Shown: positions 8,471 to 17,381 of the stretch, piece by piece | How the letters are laid out: each line of letters opens with the position of its first letter | How positions within the stretch are numbered: position 1 is the stretch's first letter | Assembly: GCF_001310085.1 (NCBI RefSeq) | Contig: NZ_CP012643.1 | Coordinates: 4,408,001 to 4,472,000, forward strand | DNA: 64,000 nucleotides | Direction: 5' to 3' | Origin: Rufibacter tibetensis | GTDB lineage: Bacteria; Bacteroidota; Bacteroidia; Cytophagales; Hymenobacteraceae | Made by a program: the position numbers and the translations under genes | Notes under the pieces: generated by a model | The model's input: only the letters and a program-made list of their open reading frames with translations | Databases searched by the model: none | Told to the model about the DNA's origin: nothing

Positions 8471-8890
8471 TTACGGGTGGGCGTTGACCCACACGCTGTT
8501 GTCTTCGTAATATTCTTTCTTCCAGATAGGAACAGTCTTTTTCAGCTCGTCAATCAGGAAACGGCAGGCGGTAAACGCGGCATCACGATGCGCCGAGGCT
8601 ACTCCAATGATCACGACTGGTTCTCCCACCATTTTCTCACCTACAGCGTGCACCATCACCAACTTAGCTATGGGCCACTGCTGTTGCGCAGCTCCTGCAA
8701 GTTTCTGCATTTCATTCAAGGCCATAGGAGCGTAGGCTTCGAACACCAGTTTTACTACCTGTTTTCCCTGCGCATGGTCCCTTACAGTTCCTACAAAAAG
8801 GTCAATTCCGCCAGCACCCGGGTCTTGTAAATAGTGGTAGGCCTCATTCAGGTCTACGTCTTCTACTATCTTTATCAGCATGCGTTCCAT
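8471..8890 (-). CDS. moaE: molybdopterin synthase catalytic subunit MoaE
   Basis: MoaE (139 residues) is the large subunit of molybdopterin synthase. With thiocarboxylated MoaD it puts the dithiolene sulfurs into cyclic pyranopterin monophosphate. Recognisable blocks are GGIDLFVGTVRDHAQGKQV, LVFEAYAPMA, VHAVGEKMVGEPVVIIGVAS and VPIWKKEYYEDNSVWVNAHP, including the active-site lysines. The start at 8890 is one base after the moaD stop, so the two subunits are probably coupled in translation. Confidence 0.95.
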   Translation of the reverse strand: MERMLIKIVEDVDLNEAYHYLQDPGAGGIDLFVGTVRDHAQGKQVVKLVFEAYAPMALNEMQKLAGAAQQQWPIAKLVMVHAVGEKMVGEPVVIIGVASAHRDAAFTACRFLIDELKKTVPIWKKEYYEDNSVWVNAHP

Positions 8891-8891
8891 T

Positions 8892-9143
8892 TTACCCTCC
8901 GCTTACCGGGGGAATTAAGGCCACTTCTTGTCCAGGGGCTAGCGTTTGGGTGTCTTCAGCGTATTCGCTGTCAACGGCAACAGCCAAAGAACTCAGTTTT
9001 TTCATAGCCGGATACTGTTCGCCCAGCCAGGTTTTCAGTTGACCAACTGTTTCCAGTTTTTCCTCTTGTTGTACCGTCAGGGTTGATTTTCCCACTATCT
9101 CTCGGGTTATCCCAAACAGTAATATTTCCATGGTTCCTTTCAT
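8892..9143 (-). CDS. moaD: molybdopterin synthase sulfur carrier subunit MoaD
   Basis: An 83-residue ubiquitin-fold sulfur carrier that ends in ALIPPVSGG; the terminal Gly-Gly is adenylated by MoeB and thiocarboxylated. The N-terminal strand MEILLFGITREIVG and the segment KLSSLAVAVDSEYAEDTQTL fit MoaD. A start at the internal ATG (9131, MEILLF) is as plausible as the one at 9143. It heads the moaD-moaE-moaA unit, separated by about 360 bp from mocA upstream. Confidence 0.92.
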   Translation of the reverse strand: MKGTMEILLFGITREIVGKSTLTVQQEEKLETVGQLKTWLGEQYPAMKKLSSLAVAVDSEYAEDTQTLAPGQEVALIPPVSGG

Positions 9144-9504
9144 TCTGAATTAGATCCCTGGCCACTTCTTGTGGCTGGTCTCAATGTATAAATTTACTTT
9201 ACAATTCCTCTAGGGACAAGGTAAAGTTGACTTTTGTACTTGTTTAACGTCCGTTTCTGCTAAAACGCTTTAATATTATTTATGTTGGGTAGAGGTGAAT
9301 AGGATTGAAAATGAGAACTTTATGATTATCAATCAATATCCTGTTTCTCTTTGAAGGTATATCTAGATAAGTAAAAGACAGTAAGCGGAAGGGTTAATTA
9401 GACTGTTCTCATTCAAATAAGAAAGAAGGCAAATACTAAGATTCAGACCTGTTTACCAGAAGAGAAATAAAAAAAGAAGGACATTTTTTAAAACATTGAG
9501 ATAC
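9144..9504. other. intergenic region between mocA and moaD
   Basis: These 361 bp of AT-rich DNA split the cofactor locus into an upstream pair (xdhC, mocA) and the moa genes. It probably carries the moaD promoter, but I find no exact TAnnTTTG on the minus strand; TACCTTG at 9217-9223 is the nearest. I see no feature that I could call a molybdenum-cofactor riboswitch. Confidence 0.5.
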
Positions 9505-10101
9505 TTAACTTGGTTGCTCCAAGTTCTGAAGGGCTACATAATCAGCGGGCGTATCAATGTCTATGGCTCCTTTAGGGAAGGGAACAGAAGCTGTATCTGA
9601 GGGAAAATGGGCCAGCAATTTTTTTGCGCCCTCCTGCCCCTGAAGAAGAAGCAAATACGGGAAAAAACTTTTGTCGAAGAGGACGGGAGCACCCAAGGTG
9701 TCTTGGTAAGAGCAAGCTACAATGCCTTTTTTTGTTTTTTCCTTTTCCTGAATTAATTGGTTGAGCACCGATGATGTGACAAAAGGCTGGTCACAGAGCA
9801 TAAACAGAGCGCCTGTTGCCTTAGGCGAAACTTTCACTAATTCTTCTACCCCAACCCTTATGGAAGAAGCCATGCCTTCGACCCATTGCGGGTTGTGTAC
9901 TACTTGTACCTCAGGAGGTAAGCCTTGTAAAGCAATGGTTTCTGTATTTGCACCCAAAACCAGAAGAATGGGAGCGCCACCAGAACCCATAGCCGCCTGA
10001 ACTGACAATTGCAACAAGGTCTGTCCCCTGAAAAGAAGTTGTTGCTTGGCTTGCCCCAAACGTGTAGAGGCTCCAGCCGCCAGGATGATAATTCCAGTCA
10101 T
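9505..10101 (-). CDS. mocA: MocA-like molybdenum cofactor nucleotidyltransferase
   Basis: A 198-residue GT-A-fold nucleotidyltransferase with the MobA/MocA/IspD pattern: IILAAGASTRLGQAKQQLLF (P-loop-like nucleotide site with the key Lys), MLCDQPFVTSSVL (metal-binding Asp) and AIDIDTPADYVAL at the end. Its position next to xdhC makes CMP transfer to Mo-molybdopterin (MCD cofactor, xanthine dehydrogenase family) more likely than GMP transfer by MobA. That substrate choice is inferred from context. The gap to xdhC is 8 bp. Confidence 0.85.
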   Translation of the reverse strand: MTGIIILAAGASTRLGQAKQQLLFRGQTLLQLSVQAAMGSGGAPILLVLGANTETIALQGLPPEVQVVHNPQWVEGMASSIRVGVEELVKVSPKATGALFMLCDQPFVTSSVLNQLIQEKEKTKKGIVACSYQDTLGAPVLFDKSFFPYLLLLQGQEGAKKLLAHFPSDTASVPFPKGAIDIDTPADYVALQNLEQPS

Positions 10102-10109
10102 GTAAAAGA

Positions 10110-11264
10110 TTACTTCAGGAAGGCTTCAGGTTGGTCAAATGCGGAATCAGCATGGATGCTTTCTTTCCTTTCACGTAGGTACCCACCGGTTCTATTAGAG
10201 AAAACGGCCTTTATTTCGGCTAAAATGGAAAGGGCAATTTCTTCTGATGTTTCCGCGCCTATGTCTAATCCCGTAGGGCCGTAGATACTTTGCAACTGCA
10301 TTTCTGACAGGGAAGAACCTTCTTCCTCAAGTTCTAAAATAATTCGATTCAATTTCGTTTTAGGTCCTAGTACTCCTATGTATTTCAGTTGTAAGGGGAG
10401 TACGTTTCTAAGCATGGCTAAATCATAATTGTAGTTATGAGTTACTAACAGAAAGGCTGTTCTTTGGTCTACCTGCACATTTTCCAACACTTGGTCTGGT
10501 TTAGAAACCAATACCTTATTGGCCAATGGAAACCGCTCTGCGGTGGCATAATTGGCTCTGCCATCTACTACTGCAGTATGCCAACCTAACAGGGCAGCCA
10601 TGTTCACCAGCGGCATCACGTCATTACCCGCCCCACATATAACCAGTGAAAGAGTTGGGGGAAGGAATTCTATAAACCCGGTTAGTTCTTGAGCAGAGAT
10701 ATACCTTCTGAAGGAGAAAGCCTCATTCAGAAGTGCTTCCTGTGCATGTTGAATGATCTGCTCTTCTAAAGCCGTTGTTTGTACAGCTCCCATGCGCAAT
10801 CCGTCTTCAGTTAATAGCAAAAGGGTGCCTGGCTGCGGGCCACGCCTTTCTTGCATTGAAAAGAGGGTCACCACCACGGCACTTCTCCTTTGAGAAACTA
10901 TATGCTGCAAGAGGACCAGCGGGTTGTAAGGATCAGTAGAGTCAATAGGTTCAATTAAGATATGGATAATGCCGTTGCAGCCTAACCCAACGCCAAGTTT
11001 AGAGTCATCATCGTCCATGGTGTCATACTTCACCAGGCTGGGCTCTCCCTGCACCATGGCCATCCTGGCTTTGCGTAAGGCGTCACCTTCTAAGCAGCCA
11101 CCGCTTATAGCTCCTGTTAAAGTTCCGTCTTCTGCTACCAACATGCGGGCTCCGGGCCTTCGGTAAGAAGAGCCTTCTACATGCACCACAGTAGCCAAAG
11201 CAGTTTTTAGACCTTTGTTTTGGTGCTGCTGGTAAGCGGCTACTATTTCCTGTATTTCCTTCAT
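10110..11264 (-). CDS. xdhC: XdhC/CoxI family protein
   Basis: XdhC proteins bind molybdenum cofactor, help its sulfuration, and insert it into xanthine-dehydrogenase-family enzymes. This 384-residue protein has the N-terminal XdhC domain (VHVEGSSYRRPGARMLVAED, AISGGCLEGDALRKA) and the C-terminal Rossmann domain (LSLVICGAGNDVMPLVNMAA, then AVVDGRANYATAERFP). It is the first gene of the minus-strand locus. The enzyme that it would mature is not encoded in this window. Confidence 0.92.
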   Translation of the reverse strand: MKEIQEIVAAYQQHQNKGLKTALATVVHVEGSSYRRPGARMLVAEDGTLTGAISGGCLEGDALRKARMAMVQGEPSLVKYDTMDDDDSKLGVGLGCNGIIHILIEPIDSTDPYNPLVLLQHIVSQRRSAVVVTLFSMQERRGPQPGTLLLLTEDGLRMGAVQTTALEEQIIQHAQEALLNEAFSFRRYISAQELTGFIEFLPPTLSLVICGAGNDVMPLVNMAALLGWHTAVVDGRANYATAERFPLANKVLVSKPDQVLENVQVDQRTAFLLVTHNYNYDLAMLRNVLPLQLKYIGVLGPKTKLNRIILELEEEGSSLSEMQLQSIYGPTGLDIGAETSEEIALSILAEIKAVFSNRTGGYLRERKESIHADSAFDQPEAFLK

Positions 11265-11377
11265 TAAGCAGAATATTATAGCCCTTGTACTAGTAAGGAC
11301 ATATTAAGTTATTGCTTTAGTCACAGAGTCAAAAAGCGATATAGTTCGAGTATCTAAAAGCTTTTTGGTCCTAGGTA

Positions 11378-11385
11378 CAAAACTA
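11378..11385 (-). promoter_or_regulatory. candidate promoter -7 element for xdhC-mocA
   Basis: On the minus strand this reads TAGTTTTG, an exact TAnnTTTG match, about 115 bp before the xdhC start. No convincing -33 TTG is present. Confidence 0.4.
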
Positions 11386-11492
11386 AATCCTTCTGACCAG
11401 CCCACACCTATACTCTTATTAGATTCTATACTATATGAAAGAAGGAGAGTTGGGTATACAAATAATTTACTTTTATTGATAATTCTATAATA

Positions 11493-11500
11493 TAATTTTG
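11493..11500 (+). promoter_or_regulatory. candidate promoter -7 element for the sensor kinase cassette
   Basis: TAATTTTG matches TAnnTTTG exactly. A TTG lies upstream at 11476-11478, closer than the usual spacing. The transcript would carry a leader of over 200 nt before the kinase start. Confidence 0.35.
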
Positions 11501-11742
11501 TATATTACTTATAAGGCTTAGCGGGGATATAGTCTTAAAACTAAAAGACCCTTATAGCCATAGTAGCGGTTAGGTTACAGAAAGCAATAATATACTTAAG
11601 TATGATGTGCTTAGAAGCATACTTGCCAGCTTGTAGAATGATGACTTAAAAACTGAGATAGGTGGGTAGTTGATTTAGACTGCAGTTGTTAATAGGTAAG
11701 GTCAAGGGAAGAGTAGTACGTCCTAAACTAAAGGTTTTACTT

Positions 11743-13926
11743 ATGAAAAAGTATCTGCTAATTTCACTCTGCCTGGTTTATTCTTTTATTCTGGTAGCAA
11801 AGGATAGCGCTACAAATGGCCGTCTCGATACAATTCCTGAAAAGGGAGTAGTGCTGGACAATAAATGGAGGTACTCTACAGAAGACAATCCTGCTTTTGC
11901 TAAACCAAATTTTGATGACTCAACCTGGGACACCTTAAATCCCTTGAATCCTGCTTCAGACCTATTCCCCCTTCAAAAAGCGTCATACGGGTGGTTACGT
12001 TTCCACTTTTCTATTAGTGAAAAGCTCAGCCAACAAACCTGGTTATTGGTGCTCAGGCAAACCTGTGCCTCTGAAGTATACCTTGATGGCAAACTGTTGG
12101 TGCGTAACGGAACACTGGGAAATCAACCCAAGGATGTAGTTCCTTTAGGAGCTAATTTGCCGCCCATTGCACTTCATGTTAAAGACACTTCAAAGCATGT
12201 GTTAGCAGTACGGTTTGGATTACCACCTAATCCAATTTTTCCTAATGGCACCTTTGTGGGGCCATTCCTTCATGCGAAAATCATGGGAGTGCCCCAATAT
12301 TATGAGCAAACCCGCACTATGGTGCAGAATTCCTCCATCTATGCCTCTCTGATTGCTATTTTCTTTCTGTTAAGCTTGATGCACCTATCATTTTACAGGC
12401 ACAACCCCGCCCAGAAAGCTAACCTATACTTTGCCGCCTATTCGCTCACCATGATGGTGGGGTTCTTTCTGGTGGAGCTTTTATCGTTTGTGCAAGACAT
12501 CAGGTGGTTTGTATATGCTGATGCAGGGGCCTATGTGTTCACCCTTTCCGGCGGAGTCTGGATTGTTTGTGCCTTATCTTTTCTGTTTAAATACATCAAC
12601 CTCAACTTGATTCGCTTCTTATGGGTGGTACAGTTTGGACTAATTCTAACTGTTTTGCTTTCTAAATGGCATATCTACCCCTTTCTGGCGGCCATTGTTC
12701 TGCCAACAGTGGTACAATTGTGGCTCACTGCAAAAGCTCTAAAGGCAAAGAAAAGAGGGGCGGCTATTATTGCCGCTGGATTTGGGGTTAGTTTGGTATT
12801 TGTTTTCCTGATCATCCTTCTGGCCGTTGTACAAATACTGCTTACCCAGCAATTATGGGTTACTCTTTTCCTCTTTGTTATTTTTCTTTCGCCAGCTTTG
12901 GGCATATCTATTTACCTGGCCCGCGAGTTTGCCTTAGACAGCCAATTGCTTAAAGTGAAGTTGATTCAGGTAGAAAGGTTATCCTCCCAGAACCTGGCCC
13001 AGCAAAAAGAGAAGCAGCAGATACTTGCCCACCAGAATGATGAACTGGAACGACAGGTTGCGGAAAGAACTGCTCAACTGCATCAATCTTTACAGGAACT
13101 GAAAGCAACGCAGGCGCAACTTATCCAGTCTGAGAAAATGGCTTCTCTGGGAGAACTCTCCGCTGGCATAGCCCATGAAATCCAGAACCCTTTAAACTTT
13201 GTCAATAACTTCTCTGAGGTAAATGTAGAATTGTTGGAGGAAATGGAGGCAGTTCTTCAGAAAGGTGACACGGAAGATGCCTTGGCCCTGGCAAGCGATA
13301 TGAAGGTTAATCTACGGAAAATTAACGAACACGGAAAACGAGCCGACAGCATTGTGAAAGGCATGCTGCTCCATTCTCAGACCACTTCAAGGCAAAAAGA
13401 GAAAATTTACATTAACACATTAATAGAGGAGTATCTCAGGCTTTCTTACCAAAGCTTCAAAACTAAAGATAAAACCTTCCAGATTGACCTGACTACTCAG
13501 TTTTACCCTGATTTGCCAGAAATAGACACTATACCGCAATACTTAGGTAAGGTGCTACTTAACCTGTTCAACAATGCTTTTTACTCGGTTTCTGAAAAGA
13601 AGAAAACTTTGAAGGAGTCATATTCTCCTGCGGTTTGGGTAAACACCTTCAAAACTCAAAATGGAATACAAATTAGAGTGAAAGACAATGGCGTGGGTAT
13701 TCCACAAAGGGTTTTAGATAAGATTTACCAGCCTTTTTTTACCACTAAACCAAGTGGTCAAGGGACAGGGTTAGGTTTATCCCTCAGCTATGACATCATA
13801 AAGAAAGGACTTGGAGGTGAACTGAACGTGACCTCTGAAGAAGGAGAATTTGCTGAGTTCACCATTGAACTACCCTTAATGAAAGTGCGACAAGTTGAGC
13901 CTGTTTTGGTTCCTACGCATGAATAA
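11743..13926 (+). CDS. membrane sensor histidine kinase with 7TM region
   Basis: A 727-residue kinase. Order: signal peptide (MKKYLLISLCLVYSFILVAK), a periplasmic region of about 190 residues of jelly-roll/carbohydrate-binding type (SYGWLRFHFSI, ASEVYLDGKLLVRNGT), about seven membrane helices (roughly 210-410, similar to 7TMR-DISM receptors), a coiled coil (410-465), and the kinase core. H478 in GIAHEIQNPLNF is the phosphorylation site. The N box (NLFNNAFYSV), DNGVGIP and GTGLGLSLSYDII complete the ATPase. I start at the ATG at 11743, which gives a proper signal peptide, rather than an upstream TTG. A related kinase and two receivers follow. Confidence 0.9.
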   Translation: MKKYLLISLCLVYSFILVAKDSATNGRLDTIPEKGVVLDNKWRYSTEDNPAFAKPNFDDSTWDTLNPLNPASDLFPLQKASYGWLRFHFSISEKLSQQTWLLVLRQTCASEVYLDGKLLVRNGTLGNQPKDVVPLGANLPPIALHVKDTSKHVLAVRFGLPPNPIFPNGTFVGPFLHAKIMGVPQYYEQTRTMVQNSSIYASLIAIFFLLSLMHLSFYRHNPAQKANLYFAAYSLTMMVGFFLVELLSFVQDIRWFVYADAGAYVFTLSGGVWIVCALSFLFKYINLNLIRFLWVVQFGLILTVLLSKWHIYPFLAAIVLPTVVQLWLTAKALKAKKRGAAIIAAGFGVSLVFVFLIILLAVVQILLTQQLWVTLFLFVIFLSPALGISIYLAREFALDSQLLKVKLIQVERLSSQNLAQQKEKQQILAHQNDELERQVAERTAQLHQSLQELKATQAQLIQSEKMASLGELSAGIAHEIQNPLNFVNNFSEVNVELLEEMEAVLQKGDTEDALALASDMKVNLRKINEHGKRADSIVKGMLLHSQTTSRQKEKIYINTLIEEYLRLSYQSFKTKDKTFQIDLTTQFYPDLPEIDTIPQYLGKVLLNLFNNAFYSVSEKKKTLKESYSPAVWVNTFKTQNGIQIRVKDNGVGIPQRVLDKIYQPFFTTKPSGQGTGLGLSLSYDIIKKGLGGELNVTSEEGEFAEFTIELPLMKVRQVEPVLVPTHE

Positions 13927-14027
13927 TAGATGGACATGAAAACCAATGCAGATAAGGAGGTGCAAAAAATTATGTTTGGCGCTTTCTGCTGTAGCTTACC
14001 TTAATACGTTCCTAATTCTTAAACCCA

Positions 14028-15392
14028 ATGCATGTATTTTCCTTCTTAGCTGCTTTTTTGCTTTTAAGACACCTGCGAAAATATGTGTTGGGTACGCCTT
14101 TGGCTACTAAGTGGGTGGCTCTCCTAAATAAGGGTAGTCTGGTTACTGTTGGGGTTTTCTTATTTGCCACCCTCTTATTTAACGATAAAGTTGCTGATGT
14201 ACTGGGCTGCATTTATTTACTAGCCATTCTGATTTACCTTAGAAAAGAGCCTGATTTTACTCCCACCCATCAGGTGGTAAAGGGGTTTTACCCATTTATA
14301 TCAGTTATAGGAGTAACCCTGCTGGTTCAGCTATTTGCCAAAAGCTTTTACCTTGAATGGAATGATTACTTCGGTATGGCCTTGGTAGGGGCGATCATCT
14401 ATGCTATTACCATTTGGTCGACCTACAAAAAAGGGGTAAAAGAACTGGAGTTAGAACGTGAGAAAAGGATTACTGAAGAAAAGGAAAAGAAGTTTATTTC
14501 TATCAAAAAAACAGAATTAGAAATAATTGTAGCCTCTCGTACCGCTGAGTTGATGTTGCAAAAAGATGAATTGCAGAAAGCGATCAAAGAACTGCAAGCC
14601 ACGCAGGCACAACTAATTCAACAGGAAAAATTAGCTTCTCTAGGTGAGCTCACCGCAGGCATAGCTCATGAAATACAAAATCCGTTAAACTTTGTTAACA
14701 ACTTCTCAGAAGTTAGCATTGAGCTGCTGGATGAACTTAAATCTGGTCTCATGCAGAGCCTACCAAAAGCAGAACAGGAGCACGCTACTGAAATTTTGAA
14801 TGATCTTACCCATAACCTGGAGAAAATAACCTATCATGGAAAACGGGCTGACTCCATCGTGAAAGGCATGCTGCAACATTCAAGGGCTAGTAACGGCCAG
14901 AAAGAACCCACTGATATCAATGCACTGGCAGATGAATACCTGCGCTTATCTTACCATGGCTTAAGGGCAAAGGACAAGTCCTTCAATGCCACGCTGCAAA
15001 CAGATTATGACTCTTCTCTATGTAAAGTGTCTGTGGTTCCACAAGACATAGGACGGGTGTTCTTAAATATGTTCAACAACGCCTTCTATTCGGTGGCCCT
15101 AAAGAAGAAAAGTTTGAACGGCACTTACGAGCCTGTTGTGCAAGTCTGCACCAGTAAAAAGGGAGATCGTTTGGAGATTATTGTCAAGGACAATGGGGTA
15201 GGAGTCCCTAAAGAAGTAGTAGATAAAATATACCAACCTTTTTTTACCACCAAACCTTCAGGTGAAGGCACAGGCCTTGGTCTTTCTTTAAGCTATGATA
15301 TCATTACCAAAGGACATCATGGAGAAATGAAGGTTATCTCTGAAGAAGGTCAGTTTGCTGAGTTCGTGATAAGTATTCCTTTAACTAATTAG
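14028..15392 (+). CDS. membrane histidine kinase, paralogue of the preceding gene
   Basis: This 454-residue kinase has several N-terminal membrane segments (about residues 1-135) and no large periplasmic domain, then a coiled coil and a kinase core with H214 in GIAHEIQNPLNFVNNFSEV. NMFNNAFYSV, DNGVGVP and GTGLGLSLSYDII are the N, G1 and G2 boxes. The coiled-coil and H-box region is nearly identical to that of the kinase at 11743, so the two are paralogues and could form mixed dimers (inference). It lies about 100 bp after the first kinase and 33 bp before the first receiver gene. Confidence 0.9.
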   Translation: MHVFSFLAAFLLLRHLRKYVLGTPLATKWVALLNKGSLVTVGVFLFATLLFNDKVADVLGCIYLLAILIYLRKEPDFTPTHQVVKGFYPFISVIGVTLLVQLFAKSFYLEWNDYFGMALVGAIIYAITIWSTYKKGVKELELEREKRITEEKEKKFISIKKTELEIIVASRTAELMLQKDELQKAIKELQATQAQLIQQEKLASLGELTAGIAHEIQNPLNFVNNFSEVSIELLDELKSGLMQSLPKAEQEHATEILNDLTHNLEKITYHGKRADSIVKGMLQHSRASNGQKEPTDINALADEYLRLSYHGLRAKDKSFNATLQTDYDSSLCKVSVVPQDIGRVFLNMFNNAFYSVALKKKSLNGTYEPVVQVCTSKKGDRLEIIVKDNGVGVPKEVVDKIYQPFFTTKPSGEGTGLGLSLSYDIITKGHHGEMKVISEEGQFAEFVISIPLTN

Positions 15393-15425
15393 CCTACTTT
15401 ATATAAATAGCTATAAAAGAACCTT

Positions 15426-15803
15426 ATGCATATTTTAGTAGTAGATGATGAAGCAGACGTTCAGCCTCTGTTTCAGCAACGATTCAGGAAAGAAATCAGA
15501 AGCGGAGAAGTTGATTTTACTTTTGCGCTTTCCGGTGAAGAAGCCCTTGCTTACATGGCGCAGAACAAGTCCAAGATAATTCTGATCCTATCTGACATCA
15601 ATATGCCGGGTATGAGCGGAATTGAACTGTTGCATTCCATTAGGCATGACTACAACTCACCCCCGCCCGTAGTCATGATGGTCACCGCATACAATGATCA
15701 GGATAACTATGAGCAGGCTATGAAAGAGGGTGCCAACGACTTCCTTACCAAACCGCTAGACTTCGCAATACTTAAAGAAAAACTTAAAACGGTAGCAGAG
15801 TAA
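15426..15803 (+). CDS. single-domain response regulator
   Basis: A 125-residue CheY-like protein made only of a receiver domain: acidic pair D7/D8 (VVDDEAD), phospho-acceptor D57 (ILSDINMPG), T87 (MVTAYND) and K109 (FLTKPLDF). With no output domain it would act as a phosphate carrier or through protein contact. Its stop overlaps the start of the next gene by one base (TAATG), so the two receiver genes are translationally coupled. The likely kinases are the two just upstream. Confidence 0.93.
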   Translation: MHILVVDDEADVQPLFQQRFRKEIRSGEVDFTFALSGEEALAYMAQNKSKIILILSDINMPGMSGIELLHSIRHDYNSPPPVVMMVTAYNDQDNYEQAMKEGANDFLTKPLDFAILKEKLKTVAE

Positions 15804-16846
15804 TGGCCAAGATATTAGTAGTGGATGACGAAGCGGATCTGGAATTGCTCATTAGGCAGAAATTCCGGAATAAGATAAGGGAAAACCTATATGAATTTGT
15901 GTTTGCCCAAAACGGGGCCGAAGCCCTTCAAAAGGTGCAGGAGCACCCAGATCTGGACATCATTCTTTCTGATATCAACATGCCCGTGATGGATGGGCTA
16001 ACCCTGCTTAGTAAATTACCAGATGCCAATCCCATTATAAAAGCAGTTATTGTATCGGCCTATGGCGACATGGAGAACATAAGAATGGCCATGAACAGGG
16101 GGGCATACGACTTTGTATGTAAGCCTGTCAATTTTGAGGATCTGGAGTTAACCATGAACAAAACCGTGCAACATGTCCTTCAATTGCGGGAAACGGTAAA
16201 AGCTATAAAAGAGAATAATATCCTGAAGATGTACGTAGATGAAAACGTGCTAAACTTCATGACCCATAAGGAGTTTGAAAGTAGCCTTATGCAAAATGAT
16301 ACCATTGACGCCACAGTGGTATTCATTGACATTTGTGGTTTTACAGCCATCACTGAACATGTCTCTGCAAACCAACTGGTTACCCTTATAAACCATATCT
16401 TTGATTTAATGGTGAAAGAGATCATTGAGCAGGGTGGGCACATTGACAAGTTTATGGGAGATGCGGTAATGGCCGTCTTCAAAGGCGAATTCCATCAGGA
16501 TAGGGCAATAGACGCTAGCCTGGCGGTGCGGGAGAAAGTAAAAGCGGAGGAATCTATTCAGATAGGTGATACAGTATTCAAACCACAGGTCTCCATTGGA
16601 ATCAATTCAGGCGAAATGATTTCAGGGAATATTGGCTCTGCCTCATTGAAACGATTAGACTATACAGTTATAGGAGATGCTGTGAACCTGGCGCAGCGCC
16701 TTCAATCATCCGCTAAACCTAATCAGATTACGATCTCTGAAGAGCTATATGGGAAAGTGAAAGAATCTTTTCAATGCCAGAAGGTGGGAGAGTTTAGCCT
16801 TAAAAACAAGCAAAAACCTGTTGTGATCTACGAAGTTCTTGAGTAG
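15803..16846 (+). CDS. receiver domain-class III nucleotidyl cyclase
   Basis: A 347-residue protein with an N-terminal receiver (D8/D9, acceptor D57, S85, K107), a helical linker (about 112-165) and a class III cyclase domain. The metal-binding aspartates are D176 (FIDICGFTAITEH) and D220 (DKFMGDAVMAVF); DYTVIGDAVNLAQRL carries the transition-state Asn and Arg. Thr in DYTVIGD, where class IIIa enzymes have Asp, marks class IIIb, usually adenylate cyclases and often bicarbonate-responsive. The output is thus probably cAMP controlled by phosphorylation from the upstream kinases (inference). Confidence 0.92.
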   Translation: MAKILVVDDEADLELLIRQKFRNKIRENLYEFVFAQNGAEALQKVQEHPDLDIILSDINMPVMDGLTLLSKLPDANPIIKAVIVSAYGDMENIRMAMNRGAYDFVCKPVNFEDLELTMNKTVQHVLQLRETVKAIKENNILKMYVDENVLNFMTHKEFESSLMQNDTIDATVVFIDICGFTAITEHVSANQLVTLINHIFDLMVKEIIEQGGHIDKFMGDAVMAVFKGEFHQDRAIDASLAVREKVKAEESIQIGDTVFKPQVSIGINSGEMISGNIGSASLKRLDYTVIGDAVNLAQRLQSSAKPNQITISEELYGKVKESFQCQKVGEFSLKNKQKPVVIYEVLE

Positions 16847-16916
16847 CCTCTTGATCAAACTTCCGGTCAATATTGATTAGTAAAACTCTTCTCCTTTTGA
16901 TGATACTTTCTGCAGA

Positions 16917-17381
16917 TTAGAATGCATCATCATCAGAATCCTGAGCCTGCACTCCTGGAGGGTTAAACAAACCCCAGCGGTCATTGACGTAGTTCCAGGG
17001 ATCAAACCCCTGCACCCACTCTATAAAAAGGATTCTGTATTCATCAATAGCATCACGGAGGAGGTGAAGGTAATATACATCCTTAAACCCAAACATTTCC
17101 AAGCTGCTGCAATGGGAGAGAAGGTCCTGAGCGGCCTTCCTGATGAAGGTGGCATTCTCCATTCGTAAGTCAAACAAATCTGCGGCTTCCGCCCCAGCCA
17201 CTTTCACCGTGAGCAGTGACGCATCCAGCAGCATGTACTCTTTAAGGGAAGAAAGAACCTCATCTTCTTCTTCAATTAAGCCTGAGATTTTTTTGGTTAA
17301 ATGGTAGATCTCCTTTCCTTTTCTATAGAGCGGAAGTTGTTCAGGAACTGAGAATCCTTCGTCGTCTTTTGGCGGAAGCAT
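16917..17381 (-). CDS. hypothetical helical protein with acidic tail
   Basis: I do not recognise this 154-residue protein. It is predicted mostly helical (EIYHLTKKISGLIEEEDEVL, NATFIRKAAQDLLSHCSSLE), has an aromatic-rich segment (FIEWVQGFDPWNYVNDRWGLF) and a very acidic C-terminus (DSDDDAF). There is no signal peptide or membrane segment. It converges with the cyclase gene, 70 bp between stops, and is followed upstream by the AT-rich stretch. Its coding composition matches neighbouring genes, so it is likely real. Confidence 0.7.
   Translation of the reverse strand: MLPPKDDEGFSVPEQLPLYRKGKEIYHLTKKISGLIEEEDEVLSSLKEYMLLDASLLTVKVAGAEAADLFDLRMENATFIRKAAQDLLSHCSSLEMFGFKDVYYLHLLRDAIDEYRILFIEWVQGFDPWNYVNDRWGLFNPPGVQAQDSDDDAF

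Larger units (their letters stand above)
11265..11742. other. divergent intergenic region between xdhC and the histidine kinase
   Basis: These 478 AT-rich bp carry candidate -7 elements for both directions (11378-11385 minus, 11493-11500 plus). I see no gene in it. Confidence 0.6.

Noticed and set aside
9144-9504. Possible molybdenum-cofactor riboswitch upstream of moaD
   Set aside because: No arrangement of the conserved Moco RNA helices could be recognised, and this riboswitch is not typical of the phylum.
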